Assembly (NCBI RefSeq): GCF_014279595.1
Contig: NZ_CP047943.1
Location: forward strand, 1,612,001 to 1,676,000
Reading direction: 5' to 3'
Source of the DNA: Synechococcus sp. RS9909
GTDB lineage: Bacteria; Cyanobacteriota; Cyanobacteriia; PCC-6307; Cyanobiaceae
Length of the DNA: 64,000 bases
A program made the translations under genes and the position numbers. The notes below the pieces were generated by a model that saw nothing but the letters and a program-made list of their open reading frames with translations, did no database searches and was not told the origin of the DNA. Shown here in pieces: positions 28,516-36,120 of this stretch; within the stretch, counting starts at the first letter, position 1, and each line of letters begins with the position of its first letter.

Positions 28516-28609
28516 TCAAGCCCCGCCACCGCCGCCCGCACCAACGCCGTTGCCTTTCACGTAGCTCAGGGCCGTTCCCTCCAGGAATTGCTGATCGAGG
28601 AGCCCCCGG
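28516..28609 (-). pseudogene. 3' remnant of ferritin gene cut off by the IS
   Basis: Read on the minus strand just outside the IS, this fragment encodes a ferritin C-terminus beginning LLDQQFLEGTALSYVKGN and ending at a TGA. Its frame matches the truncated gene at 30293-30751 once the IS and one CCGG copy are removed, giving a reconstructed protein of about 181 residues. Confidence 0.85.
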
Positions 28610-28632
28610 TTTCAGGAAAGTTGTCACCCCTG
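28610..28632 (+). repeat. Left terminal inverted repeat of IS
   Basis: This 23-bp repeat starts TTTCAGGAAAG and pairs with 30269-30291 with two mismatches. Confidence 0.85.
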
Positions 28633-28667
28633 TGATCAGTACACCCGGGGGCTTGAGGACATGACCA

Positions 28668-29174
28668 ATGCGTCGTTACAGCGAGGCTGTAAAGGCTGAC
28701 GTGAGGAGGCGAATGAGCCCACCGCAGCGGCAAAGCGTGGCCCAGATCTCCGAGGAGCTGGGCATTCACGTGGTGACCCTTTACAACTGGAGGAAGGCAT
28801 GGCGGTTGCAGGGAGAGGTGGTGCCGGCATCCGAGAAGGAACCAGAGGGCTGGAGCGCTGCCGATAAGTTCACGGTGGTGATGGAGACGGCTGGCTTGAA
28901 CGCCACCGAACTCAGTGCCTACTGCCGAGAGCGAGGCCTGTTTCCTGAGCAGGTGGAGCGTTGGCGGCAGGCGGCCCAGGATGCCAATGAAAAGCCAGTG
29001 CTGACCTTGAAAGAGCAGAAGGAGCTGGAAAAGCTCCGCGCCCAGGACCAACGGGAGATCAAAGCCCTCAAGAAGGAGCTGCAGCGCAAAGAGAAGGCCA
29101 TGGCGGAGATGGCGGCCCTGCTGGTGCTGCGAAAAAAGTGGGAAGCCTTCTGTTCGGAGGACGCGGAAGGCTGA
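28668..29174 (+). CDS. IS3-family transposase OrfA
   Basis: This 168-residue DNA-binding protein has an N-terminal helix-turn-helix (RQSVAQISEELGIHVVTLYN) followed by a leucine-zipper-like coiled coil (KEQKELEKLRAQDQREIKAL). Its end overlaps orfB in the -1 frame across A AAA AAG, so a fused OrfAB transposase is expected. It is longer than many OrfA proteins. Confidence 0.9.
   Translation: MRRYSEAVKADVRRRMSPPQRQSVAQISEELGIHVVTLYNWRKAWRLQGEVVPASEKEPEGWSAADKFTVVMETAGLNATELSAYCRERGLFPEQVERWRQAAQDANEKPVLTLKEQKELEKLRAQDQREIKALKKELQRKEKAMAEMAALLVLRKKWEAFCSEDAEG
29132..29138 (+). promoter_or_regulatory. Programmed -1 frameshift heptamer
   Basis: A AAA AAG lies in orfA phase exactly where orfB opens in the -1 frame, the classic IS3 slippery site. 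It would produce the OrfAB fusion. Confidence 0.8.
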
Positions 29175-30259
29175 CCAGCGCCGCTCACAGGAAGAAGGCC
29201 ATCGAGCTGATCAGCGAGGCACATGCCGCTGGCGCGGGTTTGGTGCGTGCCTGCAGCGAGATCGGGATCTCTCTGCGCACCCTCAAGCGTTGGCGCAAGG
29301 CCTTGACGGGTGATGACGGTGGTCACGATCGTCGTAAAGGCAGCCCACGCCTGGTCTCCCACAGACTGAGTGAAGAGGAGCGCCAGCGCATCCTGCTCAC
29401 CTGCAACCAGCCCCAGTACGCCGCATTGCCACCAGGTCAGATCGTGCCAGCACTGGCAGATCAGGGGCTGTACATCGGCTCGGAGAGCAGCTTTTACCGG
29501 GTGCTCCACGCCCACGGACAGGTGCACAGGCGCGGTCGTGCACGGCCACCACAGGAACCGCGCCCCATTCCACGGCTCAGGGCCTCAGGCGCAAACCAGG
29601 TGTGGAGTTGGGACATCACCTACCTGCCCACCACCGTGCGCGGGATCTGGCTTTACCTCTACCTGGTAATCGACGTCTGGAGCCGCAAGGTTGTGGCCTG
29701 GGATGTCGCCGAACGGGAAGATCCAGCGATTGCAGCGGATCTGGTGAGTAGGGCTTGCCTGAGAGAACGGATCAGCAAAGGCAGGAAACAACCTCTGGTT
29801 CTCCATGCCGACAACGGCAACGCCATGCGTGCAGCCACGCTGGAAAGCCGGTTGGAGGAACTGGGCGTACTCAGGTCGTTCTCACGGCCACGGGTGTCCA
29901 ACGACAACCCGTACTCAGAATCCCTGTTCAGGACAGTGAAGTACCGGCCTGATTACCCCCGCAAGCCATTTGCCTCCAAAGAGCAGGCTTGTCAGTGGGT
30001 GGCCGCGTTCGTCGATTGGTACAACCACCAACACCGCCACAGCGGGATCAAATTCGTGACGCCCCAGCAACGTCACAATGGCCGGGCTGTGGAGATCAGC
30101 CGCCATCGCGCTGTCGTCTACGAGCGAGCCCGACAGCTCAATCCAAGGCGTTGGTCACGATCAACCAGGTGTTGGCGTCAACCGGAGGTGGTCTGGATCA
30201 ATCAGCCGCCAGATGAACTCAATGAACCAGGGCAGCTACCGTTGATGCAGGCGGCCTGA
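29138..30259 (+). CDS. IS3-family transposase OrfB (DDE integrase core)
   Basis: This 373-residue catalytic part opens at GTG 29138 and is likely expressed as a fusion with OrfA. The DDE triad is visible: Asp in VWSWDITYLP, Asp in LHADNGNAM and Glu in DNPYSESLFRTVKY. An N-terminal HTH-like segment (CSEIGISLRTLKRWRKALTG) precedes it. The C-terminus ends 36 bp before the right IS end. Confidence 0.93.
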   Translation: MGSLLFGGRGRLTSAAHRKKAIELISEAHAAGAGLVRACSEIGISLRTLKRWRKALTGDDGGHDRRKGSPRLVSHRLSEEERQRILLTCNQPQYAALPPGQIVPALADQGLYIGSESSFYRVLHAHGQVHRRGRARPPQEPRPIPRLRASGANQVWSWDITYLPTTVRGIWLYLYLVIDVWSRKVVAWDVAEREDPAIAADLVSRACLRERISKGRKQPLVLHADNGNAMRAATLESRLEELGVLRSFSRPRVSNDNPYSESLFRTVKYRPDYPRKPFASKEQACQWVAAFVDWYNHQHRHSGIKFVTPQQRHNGRAVEISRHRAVVYERARQLNPRRWSRSTRCWRQPEVVWINQPPDELNEPGQLPLMQAA

Positions 30260-30292
30260 AAGGCAGCCCAGGAGTGACACCTTTCCTGAAAG

Positions 30293-30751
30293 TCACCGGA
30301 GCAGCAGGGCGGCGGAGTTGTCGCCGGCCAGGCGCAGCCGCTTGCGCACAAAGCGGGCTTCCGCCTCTTCCTGAAGCTGCTCGGCGACGAACCAATCCAA
30401 CATGGCGGTGGCGCTGCGCTCACCCACCTGTTCGGCGAGGCTGTACAGGCGATTGATCGAGGCGGTGACCCCCTTCTCGAGGTCATAGACCACATCGAAG
30501 AGGGTATTGACCGAGGGCCAGCCTCGCTCCGGCGCCTGCACCGTGGGCAGCTCCACTTCTTCATCGCTGTCCACCAGGTAGGCGATCATGCGCGAGGCAT
30601 GGCCCCGCTCCTCGGTGCTCTTGTTGAGCATGTAGGTGGAGAAGCCGGCCAGATCCTTCTCACGCAGCCAGATCGACATGGCGAGGTAGGTGTGGCTCGC
30701 CTGAAACTCCGAAGCGAGGTGGTCATTGATGGCGCGCGTGAGCTCCTTCAT
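30293..30751 (-). pseudogene. Ferritin gene truncated at its 3' end by IS
   Basis: The first 152 residues of a bacterial ferritin remain: NDHLASEFQASHTYLAMSIW, EERGHASRMIAYL, DLEKGVTASINRLYSLAEQ and WFVAEQLQEEAEARF hold the ferroxidase residues. The reading frame now stops at TGA supplied by the IS end, losing about 29 residues that include helix E, which lines the fourfold channel. The four-helix ferroxidase bundle survives, so some activity without proper cage assembly is conceivable. The lost tail is at 28516-28609. Confidence 0.88.
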
Positions 30752-30940
30752 TGGTACGGATCTGAATCACTCCACACCGTGATAGCGGCACCGATTGCAA
30801 ACCACTGCCGCAAATCAGGCCAGTCATGGCATCAATTGCTACAGCAACACGCTGTCGTGACATCCATCACCCTGCGACGTGATGGCTGAACGAGCCTTCC
30901 CGGCGAGAGCCAGGAGCATGGCCAGCGACGAACAAGGCCG

Positions 30941-31165
30941 ATGAGTCACGAGTCACTGAACAGCCAGCCCATCCCCAACGGCTGCCGACGCCAGGCACGA
31001 CAGATGGAAGCAAGCGAATGGCGCGATTGGTGCATGGAGCGACTCTCCAAGCTCAGCCTGGACCATCGACACAACGACGCCCGCGCCCTGACAGCAGAAC
31101 ACCTCGAACTGCTCGAACAGGTGGATGCCTGCTCGATCCTCTGGATGCGCATCGAGCCGGTTTAG
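30941..31165 (+). CDS. Small hypothetical protein
   Basis: This 74-residue protein starts at ATG 30941 and is rich in charged residues with a helical pattern (RQMEASEWRDWCMERLSKLS and HLELLEQVD). An AAGG stretch lies 8 bp upstream as a possible ribosome site. No family is recognised. It is convergent with the DUF1643 gene, overlapping by 4 bp. Confidence 0.55.
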   Translation: MSHESLNSQPIPNGCRRQARQMEASEWRDWCMERLSKLSLDHRHNDARALTAEHLELLEQVDACSILWMRIEPV

Positions 31166-31629
31166 CTGATCCACGGCATCGGACGTGCCAATCCTGGCTG
31201 ATACAAAGGGTGCGCCGGCTCACCGGATTGATTGATTTTCAGGCACATCAAATCCGGAATCATCGCCCGGACTTCCTGGGAGCGCCCCAAATAGGAGCCA
31301 TGATTCCCCCATGCCGCGACCACAAGCCCAGCCTGCTTGACCAGTCTGATGATCCAATCATCATTGCCTGAACCAATGGGTTGACCAGCTGCCTTCAGAT
31401 CACCTGGGGACGTTGCTCGAAAGGCAAAGAGGTTGGCCATGCATAACCCTCCATATCCCCAGTCGTGAGAAAAAGCGATGCATCGACGGATCGTTGGATC
31501 ATTGACGGCTTCATCGGCACTGGATGGATTCAGTCCGATAAACATTGTGCAGGGCCTAGAGTCATCCCAGAGGCGCCACAACGCATACCGATACGTCCTG
31601 CAGTCTGACAAAATGGCATCGGATTTCAC
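31162..31629 (-). CDS. DUF1643 domain protein
   Basis: This is a 155-residue soluble protein. The family pattern is clear: TYRYALWRLWDD, FIGLNPSSADEAVNDPTIRR, GYGGLCMANLFAFRATSP and VVAAWGNHG. The function of DUF1643 is unknown; it is often carried on mobile or accessory DNA. No partner is evident. Confidence 0.88.
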   Translation of the reverse strand: MKSDAILSDCRTYRYALWRLWDDSRPCTMFIGLNPSSADEAVNDPTIRRCIAFSHDWGYGGLCMANLFAFRATSPGDLKAAGQPIGSGNDDWIIRLVKQAGLVVAAWGNHGSYLGRSQEVRAMIPDLMCLKINQSGEPAHPLYQPGLARPMPWIS

Positions 31630-31754
31630 GGCTGCTCCTTTGAAACTTTTGCCCCATCACCTTCGTTCGAACTAGCACGACACAGCCACGGGCGCCCCAG
31701 GGGTCAGCAGCCGGCGTGGTGGCAGCAGGGGTCGACAATGGTCCTTGACAACGT

Positions 31755-31765
31755 AGAATGATTCT
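31755..31765. promoter_or_regulatory. AGAATGATTCT palindrome upstream of znuC
   Basis: A perfect 11-bp palindrome resembling the core of Fur/Zur sites lies 74 bp before the znuC ATG. With the palindromes at 33348 and 53833 it supports zinc-linked control by a Fur-family protein (inferred). Confidence 0.5.
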
Positions 31766-31838
31766 CGTTTGAGCACTGATTGCGCTTCGCCTCCCTGCTT
31801 GCGTTGATCGTCGATCCAACAATGCCTGATTCGGTGTG

Positions 31839-32546
31839 ATGAAGCGTTCGACCCTTGTGGCCGATGGTGTGGTGGTTCGCCATGGATCCCATACCGTCTT
31901 GGCGAACATTTCTCTCAGGCTTGAACCCGGGACCCTCACCGCGCTGGTTGGCCCCAATGGGGCTGGCAAATCGACCCTGATGCAGGTGCTTCAGGGGCAA
32001 CGACAGCCGACGTCGGGATGGGTGACGCTTTCCGGTGCACCGATCAGTCGCTGCCGTGACCAGGTGGCGCTGATGCCCCAGCGGGGCCGAATTGCTTGGT
32101 CATTCCCGATCACCGTGCGAGACCTTGTCGGCCTGGCCTCAAGCCACAGGACAGCGCGCAGGCACGGCTGTTGTGAGGTGGAGGCAGCACTGCAACGTGT
32201 GGGCATGGCGGCACTGGCATCGCGTCGCCTGGACTCACTCTCCGGTGGTCAGCAACAACGCGCTCTGCTGGCAAGAGCGCTGGCGCAGTCCACCGGGGTG
32301 CTCCTGCTCGATGAGCCCTGTGCTGCCATTGATCCACCATCACGCGAGCAGCTGCTGCTTTTGATGCAACAACTGGCTGGCTCAGGCCAGACCTTGTTGG
32401 TGAGTGGTCACGACTGGGGCTCAGCGCTCCATCACTACGACCGAGTGATTGTGCTTGACGGTCGGATCGTCGCCGATGGTCCACCGACTGTGATCCAGCA
32501 AAACCTCGGTGATCGCTTGGCTGGAGGATGGGAGTGCCGTGGATGA
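31839..32546 (+). CDS. znuC: Zinc/manganese ABC transporter ATP-binding protein
   Basis: This is a 235-residue cytoplasmic ATPase. Walker A is ALVGPNGAGKSTLMQVL, the signature is DSLSGGQQQRALLARAL, Walker B is GVLLLDEPCAAID, and the switch His is in VSGHDWG. It pairs with the permease and binding protein that follow. ATG at 31839 is used, one codon after a GTG. The metal is judged zinc from the Zur-like boxes and the His-rich downstream protein; manganese cannot be excluded. Confidence 0.9.
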   Translation: MKRSTLVADGVVVRHGSHTVLANISLRLEPGTLTALVGPNGAGKSTLMQVLQGQRQPTSGWVTLSGAPISRCRDQVALMPQRGRIAWSFPITVRDLVGLASSHRTARRHGCCEVEAALQRVGMAALASRRLDSLSGGQQQRALLARALAQSTGVLLLDEPCAAIDPPSREQLLLLMQQLAGSGQTLLVSGHDWGSALHHYDRVIVLDGRIVADGPPTVIQQNLGDRLAGGWECRG

Positions 32547-33330
32547 GATCAGCCTCTGGATCCTGCCGTTGCTGATGGCAGCGCTGGTGGGACTTCTCTG
32601 CCCAGTCACTGGCACATTGCTGGTGACACAGCGAAGGGTCTTGCAGGCCAATCTGATCTCCCACGCGGTGTTGCCAGGCCTGGTGGTGGCCGTGGCCTGC
32701 GGGGTCGATCCCGCCATTGGAGGCGTGATCAGCGGCCTCCTGGGTGCCTGGCTGGCAGAGCGCCTGCAGTTACAAGAGGGCGCCAGTCAGGATGCTGTGA
32801 TCAACACGGTGCTGGCAGGTTTTCTTGGGCTTGGTGTTCTGCTGGTCCCCTTATTACAGCTGCGACTTGATCTAGAGGCGCTGCTTTTCGGTGACCTGTT
32901 GATTGTGACCGGATCAGATGTCGTGCGCGTCGCTCTCGCCGGCCTTGCCTTGATGACTCTGCTGCTCTCGCGTTACTCACAGCTTGTCTATCTCGGCGTC
33001 GATGCCGATGGAGCTGCAGCGGCGGGTCTACCCGTGCGCGGTCTGCGTCTGTCTCTGGCTCTGGTCACAGCCATGGTGATCGTGAGCGCGATGGCGGCCG
33101 TTGGCGTGATTCTGGTGATCGGCCTGCTCTGCGCCCCGGTGTTGCCTGGGTTGAACACGGCGTTGAGTCTTCGTGTGGCAATGGCACGTGCCGCTGGAGT
33201 GGGGCTGGGAATGAGCGGCGGCGGCTTTCTGCTGGCCCTGCCATTGAATCTGCCACCAGGCCCCCTGATCGGGGTGCTCTGCCTCTTGATGCTGCTGCTG
33301 CCTGGGGGGCGTGGCGCCAAAAAGCGCTGA
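32539..33330 (+). CDS. znuB: Zinc/manganese ABC transporter permease
   Basis: This is a 263-residue polytopic permease of the ABC-3 family with about eight hydrophobic segments. RRVLQANLISHAVLPGLVVA and the LLFGDLLIVTGSDV loop are typical. The start is GTG at 32539, within an 8-bp overlap of the znuC stop. The C-terminal hydrophobic part ends in LPGGRGAKKR. Confidence 0.9.
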   Translation: MDEISLWILPLLMAALVGLLCPVTGTLLVTQRRVLQANLISHAVLPGLVVAVACGVDPAIGGVISGLLGAWLAERLQLQEGASQDAVINTVLAGFLGLGVLLVPLLQLRLDLEALLFGDLLIVTGSDVVRVALAGLALMTLLLSRYSQLVYLGVDADGAAAAGLPVRGLRLSLALVTAMVIVSAMAAVGVILVIGLLCAPVLPGLNTALSLRVAMARAAGVGLGMSGGGFLLALPLNLPPGPLIGVLCLLMLLLPGGRGAKKR

Positions 33331-33347
33331 GCCATGCAAGCTGGTTC

Positions 33348-33360
33348 GATAATCGTTATC
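33348..33360 (+). promoter_or_regulatory. Zur/Fur-like box upstream of znuA
   Basis: GATAATCGTTATC is a GATAA-N3-TTATC palindrome 25 bp before the znuA ATG, very close to known Zur boxes. It implies znuA has its own zinc-repressed promoter even though it is last in the transporter run. Confidence 0.65.
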
Positions 33361-33385
33361 ATTTCGTGCAGTTGGTCATCTTGGA

Positions 33386-34279
33386 ATGCCGCTGCCAATG
33401 TCGCTGTCTCTGGCAGCTCTGTTGCTGGCTTCGTCTCCTGCCAAACCAGCCATCGTTGCTGCCGATGGCGTGCTGTGTGATCTCACCCGAACCCTGGTTC
33501 GCGATCAGGCGAGCGTGTTGTGCCTGATCCCCGCAGGCGCTGATCCCCACACGCTGTCCTTGCGTCCTGCCGATCGCAGGAATCTCAACAAGGCCCGATT
33601 GATCCTGATCAACGGTTACAACCTCACACCCGCTCTCAACAACGCTTCCGGTGGCGGACCTGTTGTGCGTGTTGCTGAAAAGGCCGTCCCCAACAGTGCC
33701 AACAACGATCCACATGTCTGGCATGACCCGGCGAACACAACCGCGATGGTGAGCATGGTCGCCTCCCAGTTAGAGCCATTGATGCCTGCTGGGGGCGGTC
33801 GGCGCATTCAGCAGCGACGAGCGGCGATGACGTCCGTACTGCAAGCCCTGGGCACCTGGACAACACAACAGATTCAGACAGTACCTAATCAACAACGGGT
33901 TCTGGTGACAGGTCACCGCGCCTTCTCCGCCTTTGCCAAGCGCTATGGCATTCGCGAGCTTCCCGTGATTGATGATTTCACGACAGGCGGTCGTTTGCGT
34001 CCAGCCAGTCTCTCCGCGATCAGCAAAGCGATCCAATCCTCTGGAACGCGAGCCATCTTCCCTGAATCGCTGCCAGCATCGAAAACGATGCGACGCATCA
34101 GCCGGGCCAGTGGAATCCCCATCGCCAAACAAGCACTCGTGGCTGATGGTTTGGCACCAGGGAAAAGCCTGATTCAGACCGCCACCGCAAATGTGTGCAC
34201 ATTTGTCGATGCGCAGGGAGGCCGCTGCGACACCAAGGCAGCGTCGCAGCTTCAGCAACGTTGGGCTGCCATTTTCTGA
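33386..34279 (+). CDS. znuA: Zinc-binding periplasmic protein, short form without His-rich loop
   Basis: This 297-residue metal-binding lipocalin-unrelated SBP (ZnuA/TroA cluster) has a short signal peptide (SLAALLLASSPAKPAIVA). Likely ligands are His in GADPHTLSLRPAD, NDPHVWHDP and VTGHRAFSAF, plus an acidic residue near IFPESLPAS. The flexible His-rich loop usual in ZnuA is missing, unlike the second copy at 52855. The very His-rich protein encoded next may take over metal capture (inferred). Confidence 0.87.
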   Translation: MPLPMSLSLAALLLASSPAKPAIVAADGVLCDLTRTLVRDQASVLCLIPAGADPHTLSLRPADRRNLNKARLILINGYNLTPALNNASGGGPVVRVAEKAVPNSANNDPHVWHDPANTTAMVSMVASQLEPLMPAGGGRRIQQRRAAMTSVLQALGTWTTQQIQTVPNQQRVLVTGHRAFSAFAKRYGIRELPVIDDFTTGGRLRPASLSAISKAIQSSGTRAIFPESLPASKTMRRISRASGIPIAKQALVADGLAPGKSLIQTATANVCTFVDAQGGRCDTKAASQLQQRWAAIF

Positions 34280-34325
34280 GTGGTGTCGGCCAGTATTTTT
34301 TTCTGCTCTTTTGTAATCTTTTGCG

Positions 34326-35456
34326 ATGAAATTCGTGTTTTCGCCAAAACGAAATCTGCTCGTCGCTCTCTTGCCCCTCAGCCTATGCCTGGGTGCCGAC
34401 TTGTTCAGCCGTGCTGCCAGGGCCCATGGTGCTGGCGGTGGTGAGGCTCCATTGCCCGCGGGACAATTCCGTGCCTTGCCCGTCATCACCATTGAGGGCC
34501 ATGGCGGTTTTGAAAACAATTTGGAGGGGCGCCCGCAGCACTATGCGATTGATGGCATGTTCGGTGTTGTTTTGGAGTGGGGACTACCTAACAACGGAAG
34601 CTTTACCCTTGAAGCGCAACTCGGACCTGCGTTGGTATGGGGTGAAGCTGAACATTTTTACGGACGAGTGCATGTCGAACCCGATGATCATGATCACGAT
34701 GAGCATGCGTCAGAGCATGAGGATGAACATGAGGACGAACATGAGGATAAGCATGACGACCATGCGTCAGAGCATGAGGATGAACATGAGGATGAGCATG
34801 ACGACCATGGAGACCATGCGTCAGAACATGGGGGAGAACATGAGGACGACCACGACGACCACGACGACCATACCGAACATGCTCATGCGCATGGATCAGG
34901 CGCACCATTCCGACGCACAGACATCAAGGGATTTCTGCAAGCGCGTTATCAACCCAATGATCGACTGGCGTTGTCGGTGGCCTGGGAGCCTTATTACGTC
35001 ACAGGTGATGAAGGAGAGGATTTTGGCATTGGCCTGAAGAATGAACTTGGCGCTGAAGTGGTCTATGCCTTCGGCGATGGTGATGTGAATTTCGCTCTAG
35101 GCGATGGCCTCGAGTCTGTCATTGACGGTGTGTTTGTTTCAGTCGAGAATAGAAGCGGCTGGGAATCCGATGGCACCTTTATTGGCAATTACACCGATCC
35201 ATGGCTTGGCTTCGGGTTTAATGTTGATCTCCTCAATGTCACTCTCTCTGGTGGACCGCGCTTTTACACGCCGGGGAGTTATTCCGGCTTGCCACAGCGT
35301 ACCGACTGGGGTGGAGAGATCGAACTGGAATATCCCATTGCAGAGAATGTCGTGCTCTTTGCCCACTGGGAACCCATTTACAGTACGGAAGGCGGCCCGG
35401 GCTGGGGCGTTGGCTGGCAGCACCATGTTGGAACAGGGCTCAGCTTGTTGTTCTAA
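34326..35456 (+). CDS. Outer-membrane beta-barrel-like protein with His/Asp/Glu-rich domain
   Basis: This 376-residue exported protein follows znuA by 46 bp. A signal peptide is followed by a domain with alternating strands, then about 75 residues (roughly 118-195) composed of tandem units of HASEHEDEHEDEHDD type, then strands ending in an aromatic C-terminus (GTGLSLLF), as in outer-membrane barrels. The acidic-His stretch suits zinc binding at the cell surface. I know no characterised homologue; zinc uptake across the outer membrane is inferred from context. Confidence 0.8.
   Translation: MKFVFSPKRNLLVALLPLSLCLGADLFSRAARAHGAGGGEAPLPAGQFRALPVITIEGHGGFENNLEGRPQHYAIDGMFGVVLEWGLPNNGSFTLEAQLGPALVWGEAEHFYGRVHVEPDDHDHDEHASEHEDEHEDEHEDKHDDHASEHEDEHEDEHDDHGDHASEHGGEHEDDHDDHDDHTEHAHAHGSGAPFRRTDIKGFLQARYQPNDRLALSVAWEPYYVTGDEGEDFGIGLKNELGAEVVYAFGDGDVNFALGDGLESVIDGVFVSVENRSGWESDGTFIGNYTDPWLGFGFNVDLLNVTLSGGPRFYTPGSYSGLPQRTDWGGEIELEYPIAENVVLFAHWEPIYSTEGGPGWGVGWQHHVGTGLSLLF
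34675..34890 (+). repeat. Tandem His/Asp/Glu codon repeats
   Basis: Degenerate in-frame repeats built on GAACATGAGGA and CATGACGACCATG encode three successive HASEH-started blocks. The stretch is low-complexity and likely variable in length between strains. Confidence 0.8.
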
Positions 35457-35871
35457 GGACAGCCTGATTCATGTCGCTGTGCCATTGGTTGCCCGGCCCT
35501 GTCACTTTCTGGCTGGGCCAAGCCGAATGATCACGCCAGGGTGGTGCAAGACATGCCATCCCGCTCCATGCTCCGCCTCCACGGGACCCGCGACAGCCTG
35601 CTGGCTGCACTGACAGCCCACTGGGCCGATCAGCAGCTGCAGCTGCCGTCAGGCATCAACCCCACTGCCGCGCGATCAACTGCTTCTTGCTACGGGCCTC
35701 GGGATTCACCGGCGGCATCCCCGCAAACTTCGGCGGGATCTCGATCATCGCCTTGTTGATCAGTAGCTGATTCAGTCGGCGGAGTAAGGACTGGCCAAGG
35801 GATGCGGTGGCTGTGCGCCGGCCCTGGTGGCGAAGCCCTCCCTTCCCTGCCTGCCTGGTTGCTGGCTGCAT
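35457..35871. other. Gene-poor boundary segment with possible gene remnants
   Basis: No complete gene can be supported in these 415 bp. A minus-strand frame (35656-35871) ends in INKAMIEIPPKFAGMPPV and has protein-like composition but no recognisable start or family; it may be a C-terminal relic. The segment marks the change from the zinc locus to the accessory island. Confidence 0.4.
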
Positions 35872-36120
35872 TTGAGCAGAAGCCCCAGACTGGAAGGACT
35901 CCGCTCAACGCCGATGAGCACTGAAGAGCCTGGGATTTGAGGAAGTGCGCCAGAAAGGCAGCCACCTGGTGCTCCGCCGAACCAGCAGCAACGCCGATGG
36001 CACGCCTGCGTCGGTGATCTGTGTGGTTCCCCTGCATCGCCGGGATCTGGCCGTCGGCACCCTGGCCAGCGTGCTGCGTCAAGCCGGCGTCGATAGCGAC
36101 ACCTTCATCGAGGCCCTTTG
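35872..36120 (+). pseudogene. HicA-like toxin gene with frameshift
   Basis: A possible TTG start at 35872 opens SPRLEGLRSTPM, then a frame change near 35914-35920 is needed to reach ALKSLGFEEVRQKGSHLVLR and VPLHRRDLAVGTLASVLRQA, the HicA/YcfA double-stranded-RNA-binding-like fold with its catalytic His (GSHLVL). In the second frame a TGA sits just before ALKSL. The 3' end overlaps the convergent ArdC gene. No HicB antitoxin is seen next to it. Confidence 0.65.

Larger units (their letters stand above)
28610..30295 (+). mobile_element. IS3-family insertion sequence
   Basis: The element carries overlapping orfA and orfB, a slippery heptamer, and terminal inverted repeats beginning TTTCAGGAAAG (28610-28632 and 30269-30291, 21 of 23 bases matching). 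CCGG flanks it on both sides (28606-28609 and 30296-30299) as a 4-bp target duplication. The right end then includes four extra bases, TGAC in the minus direction, which supply the stop codon now used by the truncated ferritin. It looks intact and recent. Confidence 0.92.

Noticed and set aside
34675-34890. Short-period repeats as a CRISPR array
   Set aside because: They are in-frame coding repeats without unique spacers. No CRISPR-like array was seen elsewhere in the window.
34603-34908. His-rich minus-strand frame opposite the His/Asp/Glu repeats
   Set aside because: CAT and ATG codons mirror each other, so His richness on the opposite strand is an automatic by-product of the repeat.
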